Origin: Nitrospirota bacterium
GTDB lineage: Bacteria > Nitrospirota > CAKKRA01 > 9FT-COMBO-42-15
Assembly: GCA_016214425.1 (NCBI GenBank)
Contig: JACRON010000223.1
Location: forward strand, 1 to 5,430
DNA length: 5,430 nucleotides
Direction: 5' to 3'
Shown: positions 4,893 through 5,430 of the stretch, in pieces
Numbering within the stretch: position 1 is the stretch's first letter
Layout of the letters: each line of letters starts with the position of its first letter
Notes under the pieces: model-generated
Databases searched by the model: none
Seen by the model: only the letters and a program-made list of their open reading frames with translations
Told to the model about the DNA's origin: nothing
Position numbers and translations under genes: made by a program

Positions 4893-5430
4893 ATGTCACC
4901 GAAGGGGATTATCAGTAGTTTCATCAGAGGATACACTATCAAGACAAAGCTTGTCCTTGCCTTTATTGCCCTTATATCCATACCAATGCTTGTTTCAACC
5001 TTTGTTGCGTCCAACCTGATTACAAAAAAACTCACCAATATATCCCATGAGAAGCTCAGCATCACTGCACAAAATATAAAAGACAACCTGGAAAACCGCA
5101 CAAAGAACCAGATGCTGGAGCAGGCAGCGTATTATGCTAAGTCAGAGGAGATAGTGCTGAATATCGGCATAGGCGCCTCAGAGCAGGAATATAGAAAGAT
5201 ATTTTTATCTATTAAAAAGATGCTGAACATAGATATAGTTGAGGTTCTTGATAACAAAGGCGCTGTCATAGCAAATGACATAAAGAAGGCAAATCATCAG
5301 CATAATGCCAGAAATTATGCTGAACTCATCAGCTCAGCAGCAGGCGGTAAGGAGATCGCTTCCTTTGTATGGAGCGGAGACGGCATTCATTATATTGCTC
5401 TAAGCCCTATTGCAAGCGGCGATAAGAATA
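4893..5430 (+). CDS. N-terminal part of a membrane sensor protein with Cache-like extracytoplasmic domain (cut by window edge)
   Basis: The frame opens at ATG 4893 and runs to the right edge (179 codons, no stop). A basic N-terminus (K4, R12, K17, K19) precedes a hydrophobic helix at about 20-40. A long helical region rich in Asn, Lys and Glu (about 44-112) follows, then a Cache/PAS-like core: IDIVEVLDNKGAVIAN (113-128) and a strand pair near VWSGDGIHYIALSPI (159-173). This is the typical start of a transmembrane histidine kinase, chemoreceptor or diguanylate cyclase that senses a small ligand outside the membrane. The output domain is not in the window, so the class cannot be named. An in-frame stop sits immediately upstream and the next Met (32) lies inside the helix, which fixes the start. 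It follows the rhodanese by 28 nt, probably in one operon, so the two may share a signal or substrate. Confidence 0.85.
   Translation, partial: MSPKGIISSFIRGYTIKTKLVLAFIALISIPMLVSTFVASNLITKKLTNISHEKLSITAQNIKDNLENRTKNQMLEQAAYYAKSEEIVLNIGIGASEQEYRKIFLSIKKMLNIDIVEVLDNKGAVIANDIKKANHQHNARNYAELISSAAGGKEIASFVWSGDGIHYIALSPIASGDKN

Noticed and set aside
4838..5101. Minus-strand open frame of 87 codons over the rhodanese/sensor junction.
   Set aside because: It overlaps the rhodanese end and the sensor start antisense; its hydrophobic look is the complement of the sensor's helix region.
1..5430. CRISPR array, tRNA or rRNA genes.
   Set aside because: No spaced repeat array, cloverleaf or rRNA-like stretch was seen on either strand.

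Overview
The window is about 5.4 kb of moderately AT-rich bacterial DNA (roughly 40% GC by eye, not counted). It is rich in ATA and AGG codons and in signal-transduction genes. A periplasmic c-type haem sensor kinase next to a sigma-54-dependent regulator suggests an anaerobic or facultative Gram-negative such as Nitrospirota or the former Deltaproteobacteria. That placement is inference from gene style only; no marker gene is present.

Layout: two divergent transcription units share a 260-bp intergenic region (3720-3979). The leftward unit holds three genes. First is a membrane histidine kinase (3719-2151) whose periplasmic domain carries a CxxCH c-type haem motif. Next is its probable partner, an NtrC-type response regulator with receiver, AAA+ sigma-54 activator and Fis-type HTH domains (2125-740). 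Last is a membrane-anchored alpha/beta hydrolase (738 to beyond position 1, cut by the left edge). The gaps are 25 and 1 nt, so co-transcription is likely. The rightward unit holds an exported tandem-domain rhodanese-like sulfurtransferase (3980-4864), then 28 nt later the start of a membrane sensor with a Cache-like extracytoplasmic region (4893 to beyond 5430, cut by the right edge).

The intergenic region is dense in signals. The kinase has an extended -10 promoter so close to its ATG that a leaderless mRNA is predicted. A plus-strand terminator-like hairpin overlaps the -35 side of that promoter. There is a 13-bp-period direct repeat, possibly part of a mobile-element scar. The rhodanese has a strong promoter (perfect TTGACA, 16-bp spacer, extended TGA-TATTAT) overlapped by a 17-bp inverted repeat, with a second palindrome in its leader.

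How it may work together (inference): the kinase senses redox state or a small ligand through a covalently bound haem outside the membrane and phosphorylates the NtrC-type regulator, which activates sigma-54 promoters that are not visible here. The divergent pair joins an exported sulfur-handling protein to a second extracytoplasmic sensor. The locus could be a redox/sulfur sensing module. Every component belongs to a known family; the unusual points are the combination, the degenerate rhodanese active-site loop and the compact divergent control region.
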